64,000 nt of DNA from Harmothoe impar (lineage: Eukaryota > Annelida > Polychaeta > Phyllodocida > Polynoidae). The notes below the pieces were generated by a model. That model searched no databases. It saw only the letters and a list, made by a program, of their open reading frames with translations, and had not been told where the DNA came from. Position 1 is the first letter of the stretch; every line of letters starts with the position of its first letter. Position numbers and translations under genes: made by a program. The stretch covers positions 27,241,955 through 27,305,954 of the forward strand of contig OX381704.1 of assembly GCA_947462335.1 (NCBI GenBank). Reading direction: 5' to 3'. Of the stretch, positions 1-16,197 are shown piece by piece.

Positions 1-628
1 ATTAAATACCACATCCAAGGACTAGTTTCCCGGCCTTAAGGAGGTCGACACTTTCCAGATCTGGCTGGGAAGGCGCAATCACCTTTCCAGTAGGTGAGCA
101 TCTAGCTCAGACCACCAAGTGAAAGGTCTAGCCTCACCACATAAAGAAAAAGAGATCACTTGAAGACTGAAACCTCCCACAGACCACAAGACGTCCAGGA
201 ATACACCGTCTCCCTCTATTTGGTGTACATGTAGTATTATTGTCCATGTAGAAATATGACAGCTATATGTACTTTGGCACACATGCACGCATGAGGGGTA
301 TTTATCACTAAACCATGTAAAACCACATGCTTGTTTCAGATTTGCATGACAATTCAAAATATATAACATCATTGTGAATAACCACATCCTTGTTGCCCAT
401 GCATGTGGTGGAGTCGATAGAGTGTATCTTCGAGTAAAGCCACAGGTAATTGTGTGCGGTAGTATGTATCATGGACTGTGTCTTGTTCTTGATAAATAAC
501 CGGAACATAGAATAAGCCACAAGGCATGTGGATACCGTGGGATGTTATGACGTAGGCCTAATCAGACTAAAAGGACAAGATGATACAAAGTAAAGCAATT
601 ATTATATAAGTGTACCCATACTACAAAT
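1..628. other. Intergenic, nothing recognised
   Basis: No ORF with codon structure or known domain, no obvious repeat. Confidence 0.5.
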
Positions 629-641
629 GTATGTATGTATG

Positions 642-706
<65 letters not shown>

Positions 707-718
707 ATATATATATAT
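629..718. repeat. (GTAT)n/(TA)n microsatellite
   Basis: GTAT repeats followed by a long TA tract directly abutting the left TIR of the element at 719. Confidence 0.95.
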
Positions 719-3634
<2,916 letters not shown>

Positions 3635-3636
3635 TA

Positions 3637-3817
3637 CAGTCAGCCCTCACCTGGTCGAATTTGGAAAATGCAAGGCAAAATATGTGAGGAAACAAATTAT
3701 TGAGGAATTAAGTCCAAATATACTGAAACATGTAAGAAACTGAATAGTTCCCGAACAGCTGTCTGAGGAAGTGAGGGATCCGAGGTAGTAAATGCTGGGG
3801 GAAGTGAGGGTTGACTG
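3637..3817. mobile_element. pogo/Tigger-type MITE
   Basis: 181 bp bounded by CAGTCAGCCCTCAC and GTGAGGGTTGACTG, with TA on each side (3635-3636, 3818-3819). CAGT ends and a TA duplication are typical of the pogo/Tigger branch of Tc1/mariner. No coding capacity. Confidence 0.8.
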
Positions 3818-3819
3818 TA

Positions 3820-6201
3820 CATATCGTATCCATATGTATCAGCATGCATGTACGCCACTGCTTACAGTATTAAACAGTGACACGGTCTGCAGAAAAGGCC
3901 CTTAGTGTAGGGTGCACTAAGGTATCTTTTCCCAGTACATGCCACCCCTCCAATAAAAGGTTGCTTCCTATAAACCTCTGTATTCTCATAGGGAAGCACG
4001 ATAATCATCTAACTTTATAGACATATCCGAAGCTAAACTTTGATGTTACGTGACCACAGTATTTATAAAGAATTTTCAGCCTATTATATTTGTCGACAGC
4101 AGTGTCCCAGGGATATGTAATGAACACAACATCTCACTCAGTAGGTTACATTTGCAATTCTTCTGCATGTATGTATACGAGTTGGACCCTGTGTGGTGAT
4201 ACGACTATGAATGATGCAAATATATTAAACTGTCACGGGACTTTGACTATGAGTCGTATGGTATCAGTAAAGCAGTGAGCTAGACATAACTTGGGCTTGA
4301 ACTAATAGATAAGGTCTAGGTTCGTCCATACAGACATATTTCAAGATAATTCCTGAGAATTTCTCAGAGTCAGACCAGCCTATATCGTGACTATCTGCAT
4401 GACAAATCCAAGGTGTGGACTACTTTTATCCAGGTCAAATTTCCTGAATAGGGTCTGTGACTATAACCATTGTATTTATATTTAAATTAGTTACCATGGT
4501 GGTGGTGAATGGGTGGGGGTGTGGCTGTGATGCGTGACCGTGGCAACCGGCCATTGAGTCCGTGAACTCCGGGGGACGCTTGCCAACTATTGTGCCTGCG
4601 GAAATAGGTCAAATGGGTTCAGGTTTATTTAGCCTTTTGACAGGAGTTCAATTGCAGGACAACTATTGATCATGTTCAAAACACATGTAGGCCTAGATCT
4701 ATATCAAATACATGTATAATGAAGTCTGTTGCTCGGGCGAGACCTTCCAGTGCAATGTCCTGTTTTTTAATGGCATGAATTGGAAACATATTTGGAAAAG
4801 ACACTGTAATAAAAGTCCCAATATACGTCAATATTATGTGGTAGGGTGCTGGCTGTAGTCAGGGGTGAATGGCTTGTGGGGGATGGGGTTAACCTAGAAC
4901 ACCACAATAGACCCCCCATTTCCATGGCAAAGCCTCTTAAAAAGCCATTTGGTTTGGCTCTCGATGTCCTATTCCAGGAAGCTCTCAATACACTGAAGCT
5001 GAAAGTCAAACAGGAGCTACCATATAGATAGGATCAAGTCAGCTGACCCAGTGGTATCCTCTTGTTGCTATATAGGTAATGGTAGGGGGGTAGGGGGGTT
5101 CACAGGGCAGAGGGTTGGACGGGATCCAATGGATCCCAAGGGAATGCCCTGACCTGGTACTGTCGGCTTTTGTCTATATCCCCCATGATTAGTCACATCC
5201 CTGTAGCTTCCTGCACCGCCAGAGGGAAAGTACTCGACTCAGACATGAGGTCCATAATTCTATTTGGTACATTTATTTTCGTTGGGAAATTATGTATTCT
5301 CTTTTGTAGGAAACCGCTGTTGAGAATAACACTGAAAAAATAGCACGTTAAATCTCATCACCGGAAAGGTGTAAAAAGCCAGTTCGAGAAGGACATGGTA
5401 AAAGTCAAAGGATCAAAGAGGAAAGTTTTAAATAGACAGACTTAAACTTGCCTCCACAATTTGCCATAAAACGTTCAGAAAGAAGAAAAGCATGAGATAT
5501 GACAGCCACAAATGTTTAGAAGTAACCATTACGTTTTTGTTTCATTTCTATTAGATGTTACTCATAGTGTGTAGACATCTATGTATAATGGATTACAATC
5601 TGAAATTATAATGTTATCATTTCGTCAATATCCTATAGCTATGTTTGTTCATGTGATTCATATATACATGTATGCCCTATGGTATTGCTATGTGGACAGT
5701 AGCGCTTATATAAGCACATTGTTTGGAAAAGTCCATGCATGCTTCCCCATGAGAAAAATCTCTATCCATTCATGTTTGCATCATACATATACATATATAA
5801 TCCCCCCCCCCCCCCCCCCCCAGTTCCGACGGAAACCACGCCATTCCTTGTGGTAAAATGGTATGGGGCACGACCCATTCAACCTGCTCGTGTGGGTGCA
5901 AAGGGGAGTGGTTTGGACGGGGTGAAAGGTAAACTGGGACCACTGACTATCATCATCACTATCATCATTCACTATGGTCATATCGCCAACTTCAGAGCCT
6001 TGGCACAGGTAGTCCTGCCACTGCCAGTCCACACGGTGTATGCACATGACTCAGCTCTGGTTGGGAAGAAGACAAATGGTGCCGTCATCTGCATGGCCTG
6101 TGCCGGGGCCTGTGTTGTCATAAAATACACGGTAGTAGTAGTGGTAGTACTAGTAGTTGGTGATGAGCACACAACCCAGTCGGGACGGAGGGGTGGGGGG
6201 A
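3820..6201. other. Intergenic; poly-C tract at 5803-5821
   Basis: No supported gene. Short open frames (e.g. 4846-5031) show no known domain. A 19-base C run lies at 5803-5821. Confidence 0.4.
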
Positions 6202-6659
6202 GGGGCTACAGTACTCACTCCATATGTAGGTACCCGTCGACTGCCGAACTACCGCCTGCCTATGATCCCGGGGGGGGTACTCAAATATGAAATGGCTACC
6301 CACTGCAAAACAGCCCGCGGAAGCGGTAGCGGTCTTTCTAAAAATTAGGGGGCGGTGACTCTCTGCACCCCTCAAAAAGGGGGGTGGTAACCCTGGAGGA
6401 GAAAGCAGTAATTGGGTAGCAGTAATGTTTTAATGATAAAATGTAAGAAATTGAACTATTATCCATGTCTGCTTTACTTTCTGCACCAGGAATTAAAGGT
6501 ACACTCCAATGTTGCCTGAAATAACATGGCCGGTGGCTTATCTGTAAAGAATCTGGGGGCGGTAAACTGTATTCAGAAGGGGCGTGGTTTTACACCAACT
6601 GTTTTAGGCAGGCGGTAGTTTGGCAGTCGGTGGGTACCAACATAGAGTGAGTAGCCCCC
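6202..6659. mobile_element. MITE-like element with about 55-bp inverted ends
   Basis: Left arm 6202-6260 (GGGGCTACAGTACTCACTCC ... CTACCGCCTGCCT) is the imperfect inverse of right arm 6607-6659 (AGGCAGGCGGTAGTTTGGC ... GAGTGAGTAGCCCC). The interior has several GGCGGTAA or GGCGGTGA motifs. No ORF. Confidence 0.7.
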
Positions 6660-6744
6660 CCGGGCCTATGATTAACTACTGCCCGCCTGAAAACAGGAGC
6701 TGTCAAACGACCTCCAATCCTAAATGAAGAGGACCGCCTGTACA

Positions 6745-7491
6745 ACCGCTAAGTGTATTAATCCTGCTAACTGTAGTAACTACACTTAGCAGTCAACCAC
6801 CCAACTGCTAACTGTATCAAAATGTTGCTAAGTGTGTCAAGCATCCAACTGCTAAGTGTAGTAACTCATGCCATCTGTAGTAAAACAAAGAATGTCCGTT
6901 ATAGGGACATCCAACTGCTATCTGTATCAACAAATGCCATTGTATCACATCAGGAATATAGCATAATATGCTAGTAATATGTTTCTTTGGCTGCGGAATC
7001 AATTTATTGGGTCAAAATAGCAATTTTGTGGGGAATAGAATCCATTTTCAGAGTGAACATTGCATCTCCTCCTAAATCGAAAGACGGAATCAAAAACTTA
7101 TAAAATAAACACATGGCTAGTTCACATGTTTTTGTTATATTGCACTTTTTCCAAAAATCCAAGGTAGCTACCATACATACCAGATAGTGCTAATTGATAC
7201 ACTCAGGACCTTCAAATATTTGAAATATTTAACCTAGAATGCAGAAAAATACATTCATGCATTATAGTTGAGAATTCAACAAGAAAAAATTCACTTTAAG
7301 AAAGAAGGAAGAGTTTTGATACACTTAGCAAAGGAATAATTGTAAGTTTCCCTTGATACAGATAGCCCGCTTTTGATACACATAAATTGATACAGTTAGC
7401 AGCTCTTTGATACAGTTAGCAGTTGGGTGGTTGTATGCTTAGTGTAGTTACTACAGTTAGCATGTTTGATACACTTAGCAGTTGTTAACCG
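6745..7491. mobile_element. Foldback element with arms built of CTGCTAACTGTATCAA units
   Basis: Arms of about 85-90 bp at 6745-6830 and 7410-7491. They contain a perfect 28-bp inverted match (CAACCACCCAACTGC ... on the left, its complement from 7411). Both arms and their inner flanks are made of degenerate units CTGCTAAGTGTATCAA or CTGCTAACTGTAGTAA. AT-rich centre without ORF. Confidence 0.8.
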
Positions 7492-7499
7492 CCACTGAT

Positions 7500-10400
7500 T
7501 TCTTACAGACATTATAAGCCATCGCCCCTATTATTGCAGGGACCCCTGGTGGAAGATAATTGTGATCGAAATGATGACCTTTGGTCATCATCGTGATGAC
7601 CTGACCTCATCAACTGGCGATGATTACTCTAAGTAATCAGTAGTGATTAATTTCAAATATGCCTAAGTTTTCAGTGTACCGCTTCCGAGGCAGTGGATAC
7701 CTATTTCAGACATGCGTGCCCCCCCCCCCCCCCCCTCCTGCCGGGAGCCCAGTCTGGTGCACAGTGACTGGGGTGAGTCACCATGCATGCTCCTGCTGGT
7801 ACCCCGGCTGCAGCCCAGACTCTCTAATCCTCTCTAGGCCATCCGAAGCGAATTGGGTGACCCTGGAGTAGAGGTGGGTAAATGATGAACCCCCTCGTGG
7901 GTTTCTACGGCGGAAGGTAGATTGAGGCTGAGGACTTGAAGTCATGTCCGTCTTAGTCTATACCCGGGGTCTATACCTATACCGGAAAGGTTGTGCTGTT
8001 CAAGTCTGCAATCGTGAATTACATCTTTAATTGCCTGAATGCAAAAAGAAAGAAGAAGAAATTTCTCAATGATATAGAAAGGAGTTAGTGTGTGTGTTCT
8101 AAGCTGAGTCGTGGACTGCAGCTGTTCAATGTACAAGCCTCACATCACTTGAAGTAGGCCTACACCCCACACACATGTGCACGCTTGTATAAACAGATAC
8201 ACGTGGTCACAGGCTCGTCAGGTTACGTGGTAACATGGTGAAGATTCCCACACCACTTTTAAACAAACACTCTCAGACAGGCTGCAGATCTTAATTGATA
8301 ACAGAGAGCTAGGGTTTTTTGCATCTGATTTGCTGATTAGAGGATTTTATTGAAATATATACAATGTTGGCACTTTGATTTTTACAAATAAACATTTATT
8401 CGCAGTGTACTACACATGTGTAGCCGAGCTAGGCCGTATACAAGCAGGACAGGCAGCGTCTCTAGAATATTACACTCAACGAAATCTGTGTGTGGGGACA
8501 TGCATAAAGAGTAACACACATGAATTTGCAACACTAATTTGAGATTCAGTATGGCGTGTGTAACAAAAAGTGTAGGCCTATATTTAACGTGTTAACACTC
8601 ACTGTAATGTGGCAATCCTATAATGAAAAGGTGACCCCATTTTCCCGGGAGGCTGCAGTGTTAGGAGGGGGGGGGGGTGGCTGCATGCATTTTGGGCTTG
8701 ACCATTATACGAATCAGCTGTTCACGTACATCATCACTATTGTATTCAACATTGCTTGACTCAGTCCAACCATATTGCCATTCGACTATTTATAGAACAA
8801 AGCGCCTATTTAGTTCTAAATTTAGACAGGTAAAAATTGCCACAAGAAATGAACAATGGAAAGAGCATCCATACGGACTACAAACAATTGACTCATTTTG
8901 GCGTCGGCCCAGGAGACCATGCATGTTAAGGGCCAGGAAGGAGGGGGGGGGGGAGGCTAACGACATTCATGACGATACCCATTTGGGCATAAACTAATAC
9001 TATTAATAGTCCTATATACTGACTCTATGACTATACCATTGGCCTCTGGAAAATACCATTTGAAGAAAACTGTCAGTGGTAATGCCTGTCAAATAATATT
9101 TTCAGATTCAAAATTCTTAAACTTGATCTATTACCGGTAGCACTGTGGTGTTAGTTGGGTTTGTTAAAATTCACTATTTGTTAGAATTATCAAGGTCTGT
9201 TAGTCCCTGTTGGTAAGTTGGAGGTCACTGGTTGAAGTGAGCGTGAGTGTGAGTTCCCCGCGGGGATGTGTGTTAAGATATCTCGTGTTGCATGAGTTGC
9301 ATGGTGAGTTTTCTTGGGGAGGTGGGGGGCGGGGGGGGGGGGGGTAGTAACCTTGTAACTCTGATATCATACCACCATGCTACAATAGATAATTTTAAAA
9401 GCAAAAAAAAACAACAACTAGATGGCTTCTAAATGGTAGGCTACTGGACAATAATAAAATGGAGATTATACATTCTGGACCATCAATAAATTACTCTTAT
9501 TATTAGTCCCAGATACTTGGTACCAAAAATGAGAGGGTAATTGGGTATTAACCTACTTAATGAAAGTTGCCACAGGGCCCTGTTATAGGCCATGGGGCCT
9601 TCATACAATAGGATGTTATAGGTTGATAGACTTAAGCATCTGGACACACCCTGCCCAGGAGGAGGTGGGAGGATGACACACCTGTTCAGCACGTGTAGCA
9701 CCTGGTGGTCCCTCCCCCACCTCTACCACATATCCCACAGCCACTGTAACGCATGCAGACCTAGTGCCTGCAGTAGGCTATATGCGCCCCCGGAGATGCG
9801 CACTGCACGTGGTATGCCTACAACTCTGCCTCGGTGGCTGGGACACCAGGTCTATTTAGATGTTTAGGGACTTTATAGTATGACATCTTCCCACAGGTGG
9901 GGGCGGCAGTGTCTCTGCCATCCAGGGTCGCTGCAACTGCCCCCCCCCCCTGCGAACTGTCAGGCTGTCTATTCTGTAGGTAGGCATCAGCGGGCATCAG
10001 TGTCACCACAGACATGGGCCTAGGTAGTTCACCAGCCAATGCTCATGCCTTAAATGTCATTTCTTCCTAAATTCACTCCAGTCCTATACCTCGATGAGCT
10101 GGGAGCCACGTCTCACTATATAATAAATGATACATGCTGTAATATCTCCCTCCCTCCTACCTCCTCCATGTACCGATAAGCCGCTGGAGTAGCGGCCCAG
10201 CTGCGGGAAGGATGCGGCGCACGCCTTGTGGTAAGTAGTGTATGACAATGCCCCCTGCAGCAGGCCGCTGTGGTGAAGGTGGCGTACGCCGCACGGCGCG
10301 CCGCACGTGCCACTTACACACAAAGCCCCAAATGACAAACGTCTCAATGATACCAACGGGACAACAGCAGTTGTAGCTCTAACAGCCGCTCCAAGGTGGA

Positions 10401-10886
10401 GACAGGTGGTCTACGGGTTAATATTCCTTTTGTCATTTTAATGAAGTCAGACTGTGTTGGATTTATTGAATCCAGTCCTAAGGCATGTGTGTGTGTGCTA
10501 TTGGACTAGCCAGATGTTCAATGTTGTGGTTATGTGATGGACACTGAAGAACACTTTGTTATTGGTGAGCTGTTATGTACAAACATAGCCCCGGGATCAT
10601 AGCATTAATATGTCAATACGCAGTAGGTCCGGCAGGCCACGAATATGAGCCCTAACATCACCAAAGATATGTTTAACCTAACAGAGATAATCTACGTATT
10701 GTTATGTCTACGTTATGGCACATGTCTGACAAATCATCTAATTGAGTATAATGTATTAATCAACTCGCGAGTGGGAAATACAACTATTTTAACAGACAAG
10801 TTTATGAATGGTGTATTATCACAGAGCCCAGAGGCTGATAAGTCACCACACATAAATGACTCTAATAAAAGTAGTTGTATGGGGTC
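7500..10886. other. Intergenic; C/G homopolymer tracts
   Basis: No supported gene. C or G runs near 7720, 8668, 8943, 9330 and 9940. A G+C-richer stretch (about 9650-10360) gives overlapping ORFs on both strands but no recognisable domain or splice pattern. Confidence 0.4.
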
Positions 10887-11095
10887 TGGATGGGGGTTCC
10901 CCATGTCGATTGTCGATCATAAAAATGGCCATGTTACATGTCAATGTCGCTTAATAATGCCAATGTCCCATGTCGATTTTAAGAATTGCTCATGTCGCCG
11001 CTCACTATGTTTTTCAAGCCTTATGTCGATTGTCACTGGGCCTCATATCGATTGTCGATTCTAAGAAATAGCCATGTCGCCGTGTCGAATTTGGT
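10887..11095. repeat. Degenerate CATGTCGATT minisatellite
   Basis: Repeated CATGTCGATTTTAAGAA, TTATGTCGATTGTC and CCATGTCGCCG motifs at about 25-50 base spacing; related words recur at 33205-33295. Confidence 0.65.
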
Positions 11096-11456
11096 GGTCC
11101 ACACCCATATGTATGGTGGTGAATTTATCATGGCTTGGCAGCAATCTTATATCTTTATGGTGGAAGGGTGGAGAGGGTGAACACAACTAGGGCCTATGTT
11201 TATTACCACGGTGTACTAGTTCTCTCTGGTTTAATATATCAAGCTTGCCAAGCGATGATAACATTTAAAAACATATCTGTACCTTGGTGGGTATCCCCAA
11301 TACAGATGATTTCTTTGACACACACTCCCTTAATGACATTCAACCCCTCCCCCTTAACTATTGAATTTCAAAAATAAATGCCCACTCCCAAAAAGTATAC
11401 GCAGGCCTACGTTGGTTCAGTGATGTCTCTCACAGGCAGCTGTCCGCACGTAAATA

Positions 11457-11650
11457 CAGTGAAACCTTGATAAATCGGGTATTTAATAAGTCGGTTGTCT
11501 CACTTATCTAATATATCATAAATGTATGGCAGTAATTATGTTTACACCCATTCTGTATGTATAATGTAGCTTCAGATATCTGGCCGTTTTAGTAACCGGC
11601 CGCTTTTAAACATCCAAAACGAAGGGGTCCGATATATCAAGGTCTTACTG
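11457..11650. mobile_element. pogo/Tigger-type MITE
   Basis: 194 bp, left end CAGTGAAACCTTGATAAATC, right end inverse CAGTAAGACCTTGATATATC, flanked by TA at 11455-11456 and 11651-11652. No coding capacity. Confidence 0.82.
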
Positions 11651-11652
11651 TA

Positions 11653-14600
11653 GCCGGCAACCCTACCCCGACCCGACCAGAGATGTAAGTCAGGTATTGA
11701 CTTTAAAATTGCCTACTTCAGGAAAATCCCTGACCACTCACATCTCTTGACCCACCCTAGAGCAACCGCCCGCACTCGCATCCCTTCTGGGGCGCTACCT
11801 AGCCCCTTAAAATATACACCGTGATGAATGAAATGTGAACAAGAAAACATCAATTTGCTTTATTGCATTTTATTGGGGTAAATGTTTGTCGACAGTGAAG
11901 CGTATACAGTGTGTACAGTGCATGAGGGTCCTTTGACGTCAGCAATCCACTCCTGCATTTTACAATTTCATGAAGATATCTTTTCATAAAATACATGTAT
12001 TCTATCGTCAGCTACAAGATTGAGCTTGGTGATAAAACACACACTAAGATGCAAACCACACCAATATTGGTACTTTCCACATTTTCAGCATTATGGTGTC
12101 AAAGCTATAAGGGAATTCAAATGCTGAATCTGAAACCCCCACCTCCCCCATAAAAGCTCAGAGTGCCGGTCCTCGGCCCAGTCCAACATTTATTGAAGGG
12201 GTAGTAATAATTGAGCATTTAAGAAGAGATCTCCAAACGCCAAGGCTGAAGAGCATGACTGTAAGCTGTAATCCCAGAAAAGGGAAGGAGGAACAATGCA
12301 ATGTTTCCCATCCTTAAAATACAAAATTGTCACGATAAAGCTCAATTTGGAAACGGAAGATTGTTTGCGTGTGCTTTGTACAGTGTAAGGGAACCCAAAC
12401 TAGGTCTAAAATCCATTGACACGCCTGCCACTGATTCCCGCCATGCTGCCACTCAACCCTCTATATTTAGTCACGCTTCTACAAAAAACATCAGACAAAT
12501 GTCGTCTGCTCACTGTCTTTGACGTAAACCCATCGAATTCCCCTCAATGTGGCTATTCTGAGTAGCACTTTTGGAGCCATGTCATACTAGCATGACCAAA
12601 GTAATGTAGACCTGCTGGGAAGTTTTTATATAACCACACAGGTGTCGGGGTTGCTGTGATCTCGTTACTATTCTTTTTCTTTGAGTTTATAGTCTCTTTA
12701 TTTCCAAAAGATGATTTTCTAAAGAAGACTATAACTGCAATACCGTCTTCAGCAGTCCAAGGGAACTGACCCCACTCCACACACCCGTTCCGGATGACCT
12801 GGTATAAAGGTACATAGCGTAGAGTCCGATAATACAGTTCACAGTATGCACCACATGAAATAATGACTTTTTGAGTAAACAGTGTTGACCAGAGATATGA
12901 TCCCAGATGGCCGACGCACAGCAGATACAAGCACCTCAAACCTAGTTGCTATCATTGAGAACAAAATATCATTTAATGATAATGCTAAATAACCCACTCA
13001 CTGTGCGAAGTAGACATACTACCAAAGCTACCTATGATAAATGAACGTTATTACACTTCTAACTGAATCATAGACTTGCACCCTAGGAGCATATATCCCA
13101 AATGAGGAACTTTCTGTCAGATTCTGCATTATGGTAAATCCATCTCAAATGCCATGTTCAGCTATCATCTGTGCTCCCTTCTGAGAGATATATGATAGAA
13201 GTAACTGTAATACATACTCACAGATAGTATACATGTGTATAATACATGGATATAGGTGTCTAGTACAATGCACCGTGGAGAAATGCACACAAATCCGTGA
13301 GTTACATTTGAATAACCGATACGCACACAAGTGTTGTTTCAATAATTAGTGAGTTAGTTCACTACAATGCCTTATTCTACTCTGCAAATAGAGTCCAAAA
13401 CCCCAACAATACGATCCACAAAATAACTCACACCATTGACCCACGGCTGAATCAAAGACCATCCAAATACATACCATATGAATTATACGTATTGCTTGTG
13501 ATACGTCTTTGTCATATAACACTATACTAATAGACATCCATCGTAACTTCGTTTAATACACGTCGCACCATTTAGAGTACATCAGTTCTCTTTGGTTTTA
13601 GTTATCCCACATCGTTTCTCTGTTATGTTATTTTGCAATGGTACCACGCTGGTAATAAACAAAGCAGTTCGTAACCTTTCAGCTTGACAATTCTTGAGCG
13701 CATTTATATTACCCTGTTACCAATTTGCGGTAATTATACTGATTATGTTATCATTTTCCTTTATCATATACCTCATCATAAAGTTTAGTTTTTAATTCGT
13801 CCCGTTCAAATTTTCCGAGTCATCCTACTTACAATGGCCTTTCTAGTCTATACATTGTATCTTTACGGTTCAGTATGTACATCCCATGAGGGTGTTAATA
13901 TACAGCCTTTGATAAATTCACATCTTCTCCATGTGATGTCATATCCAATATGATTATTCAGATTATGGATGTAGCTTCTGGTCACCTCCACGAGACATTT
14001 CAGTCATTCTAAGATATCCTTTTCCAAAAATAATACTATAATAGTTCTCACCTAGATTTATCATGCACAACTTTCCTATCTAGTTCTTTCGGAGAGGCCT
14101 CATTCGTTGCAATGATTATTACGCAGTCTTAAACGCAAATAATTATGTACCAGTACCACACTTCAACATCGATTTGCTTTTGTACTCAAATCTATATTAT
14201 TTTTTTAGTTTTGCGTTATAACATGGCAACAGGATTTGTTGTAAAGGTATCTCCTAGGCCGAGACTATTTTTGACATTAAACACATATTATACTATCCAG
14301 CCATGGAGATGGGACACAATATTTGCACTTGAGATATTTTAACAGAGTAAAGCTAAAGGGGAGACGAACATGCTATTTACAGAAATGTCATGTTTCACCA
14401 CCTCAACATCGTAATTGTTATGATTCTTTTTATCCTAAACCCGATTAAAAAGAGACAGTTTGCACATATGTCTCTGGCCGGTCTGATGAGAGTTCCCTAT
14501 AGGTCTGGTCTGTTTTGATCCCGTCATGTCTGACCAAAAGATCTTAATGTTGCCATGGCTTACGTAGACCTGTTTGTAGGATATGGGTTTGCTTTTGTAT

Positions 14601-15353
14601 GCATGGGTTTATACAGTGGAAAACACCTACAAATACAGCAGAAATCCCAGTGGTCGTATATTTAATATGGGTTAAAAATCGTAACAATCACGAATACAAA
14701 ATGTAATAACACTTGACATTGATGATTGAAATCATTTGACTGACTTGGTATTATTGGAATGAACGAAGCTCTCATGTGTAGTCAAAACTACAGGTCTACC
14801 AACCTAGAATGTATATGCAGAGGCTGGGTGCGCTAGGGTGGCTACGAGGGCCGCAGCTGATACTGTTTCTACTACTCTTTTCCTATTGGCGTTATGGTGT
14901 TGATTATGACAAGAACACGTCTCTAGTATAGACATGCCAGAGAAGATAAAACGGCGACGACTAGGTCACATATGTGATTGAAAGGTAAACCATTGATATA
15001 TAATCTACATGTTTCTAAATGGAGTACTTTCTTACAGTAAACCCTAAATTCAGCAATATGATATTAAACCCGAGCAGGGGTTATAAAGTTAAATGCATGT
15101 GGTAGGGGAACGAGCCGGAGGAACTGATGTAAATATAATATGTGTATTAAGGTGAAGGTCCATTATTTGCAAGTAGGTTAATGTTGAAGTCACATATAAA
15201 TAAAAAGCAGACACAGTGTTGCAGATGACAGCTTGAGGTGTGAGTTTGGGTACGTCCGTCAGTCAGTGCGCCCAGAGGAGTGTTATTCTGGCAGAAGTTG
15301 GACATCTTGGTCAGCATTGTACTTCACCTGTAGGGGAGATAGGAACAGGGTTG
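11653..15353. other. Intergenic, nothing recognised
   Basis: Mostly AT-rich unique sequence. The 128-residue open frame at 12553-12939 (minus) has no domain I know and no good splice context. Confidence 0.4.
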
Positions 15354-15356
15354 TTA

Positions 15357-15492
15357 GGGAGAGCTCATCTTTTAACAATGAGGGGGGGGGGTTAAAACAT
15401 ATGGACCCTTTGACCTGAGTGGGGGAGGAGTCAACACAATTTGGACCCCTTGATCGGAGGGGTGGGGGTCAAAGAAGTAATTCCACCTGCTT
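15357..15492. mobile_element. G-run TIR element, left-end fragment
   Basis: Begins TTAGGGAGAGCTCATCTTTT, then G-runs alternating with GTTAAAACATATGGACCC and CAACACAATTTGGACCCC. No right TIR. Confidence 0.65.
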
Positions 15493-15739
15493 TAACCATA
15501 TGTGTCATATGTATTTACTAAGTAATGGCCAAAACCAACCGCAGTTGCCAATCTGAGCCTTTACACTAAACGGAAACAGACTCGCATGTTCAATTTAATA
15601 CACAGAAAAATGCCCCTTTTCACTGTGCACCTCACTCAACGCTGTTCAGTGACGGGGTAATGCAAACAACTAGCCTATATCAAATCTAACTACATACATT
15701 TCACTGAACTGAAGACAGCATTGCTGTTTACACAAACAT

Positions 15740-15799
15740 GGGCTCATATCTCCTATTAGTTACCAGAAACTTGGGCTCGTATCTCCTATTAGTTACCAG
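15740..15799. repeat. Tandem duplication, about 33 bp
   Basis: GGGCTCATATCTCCTATTAG plus TTACCAG occurs twice with one substitution. Confidence 0.85.
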
Positions 15800-15952
15800 G
15801 TAATGCACTAATGTGGCCACTTTAGAGGAGACAGGTAGGTGAGGAGGAGATAATATCGTGTGTAAAGTGATAGGATGTGCCAATCAAGCATATCAACATG
15901 TCATTGACACTCACTCCATGTATATTGACATGCCGTTATTAAATCAATACAA

Positions 15953-16197
15953 GGCCAAAAAAAAGAAGCTTTGTTTCAGGTCACTCGACCGACCCTATGA
16001 AAACGGGGCCGATTCTAGGTTTTTTATTCCATTTTGAAGAGATTTCCGTATTTTTACCCTTTTTGGGTCATTTTTAGGGTCTTTGGAGAGGCTGGCCAGT
16101 ATTTTCATGTAAAAAAGAAAAAGTAAAGAAAAGAAATCCTACCTACCGACCCTACATTTTCTGACCGTGTTACCTGAAACAACCGTTTTTTCCCCCC
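15953..16197. mobile_element. GGCCAAAAA/GTTTCAGG TIR element, copy 1
   Basis: Left end GGCCAAAAAAAAGAAGC then GTTTCAGGTCAC..CGACCGACCC. Right end is the inverse of GTTTCAGGTAACACGGTCAG followed by AGGGTCGGTAGGTAGG. Non-coding, 245 bp. Superfamily unknown. Confidence 0.75.

Noticed and set aside
12553..12939. 128-residue minus-strand ORF as a gene
   Set aside because: No recognisable family, splice sites or compositional signal.
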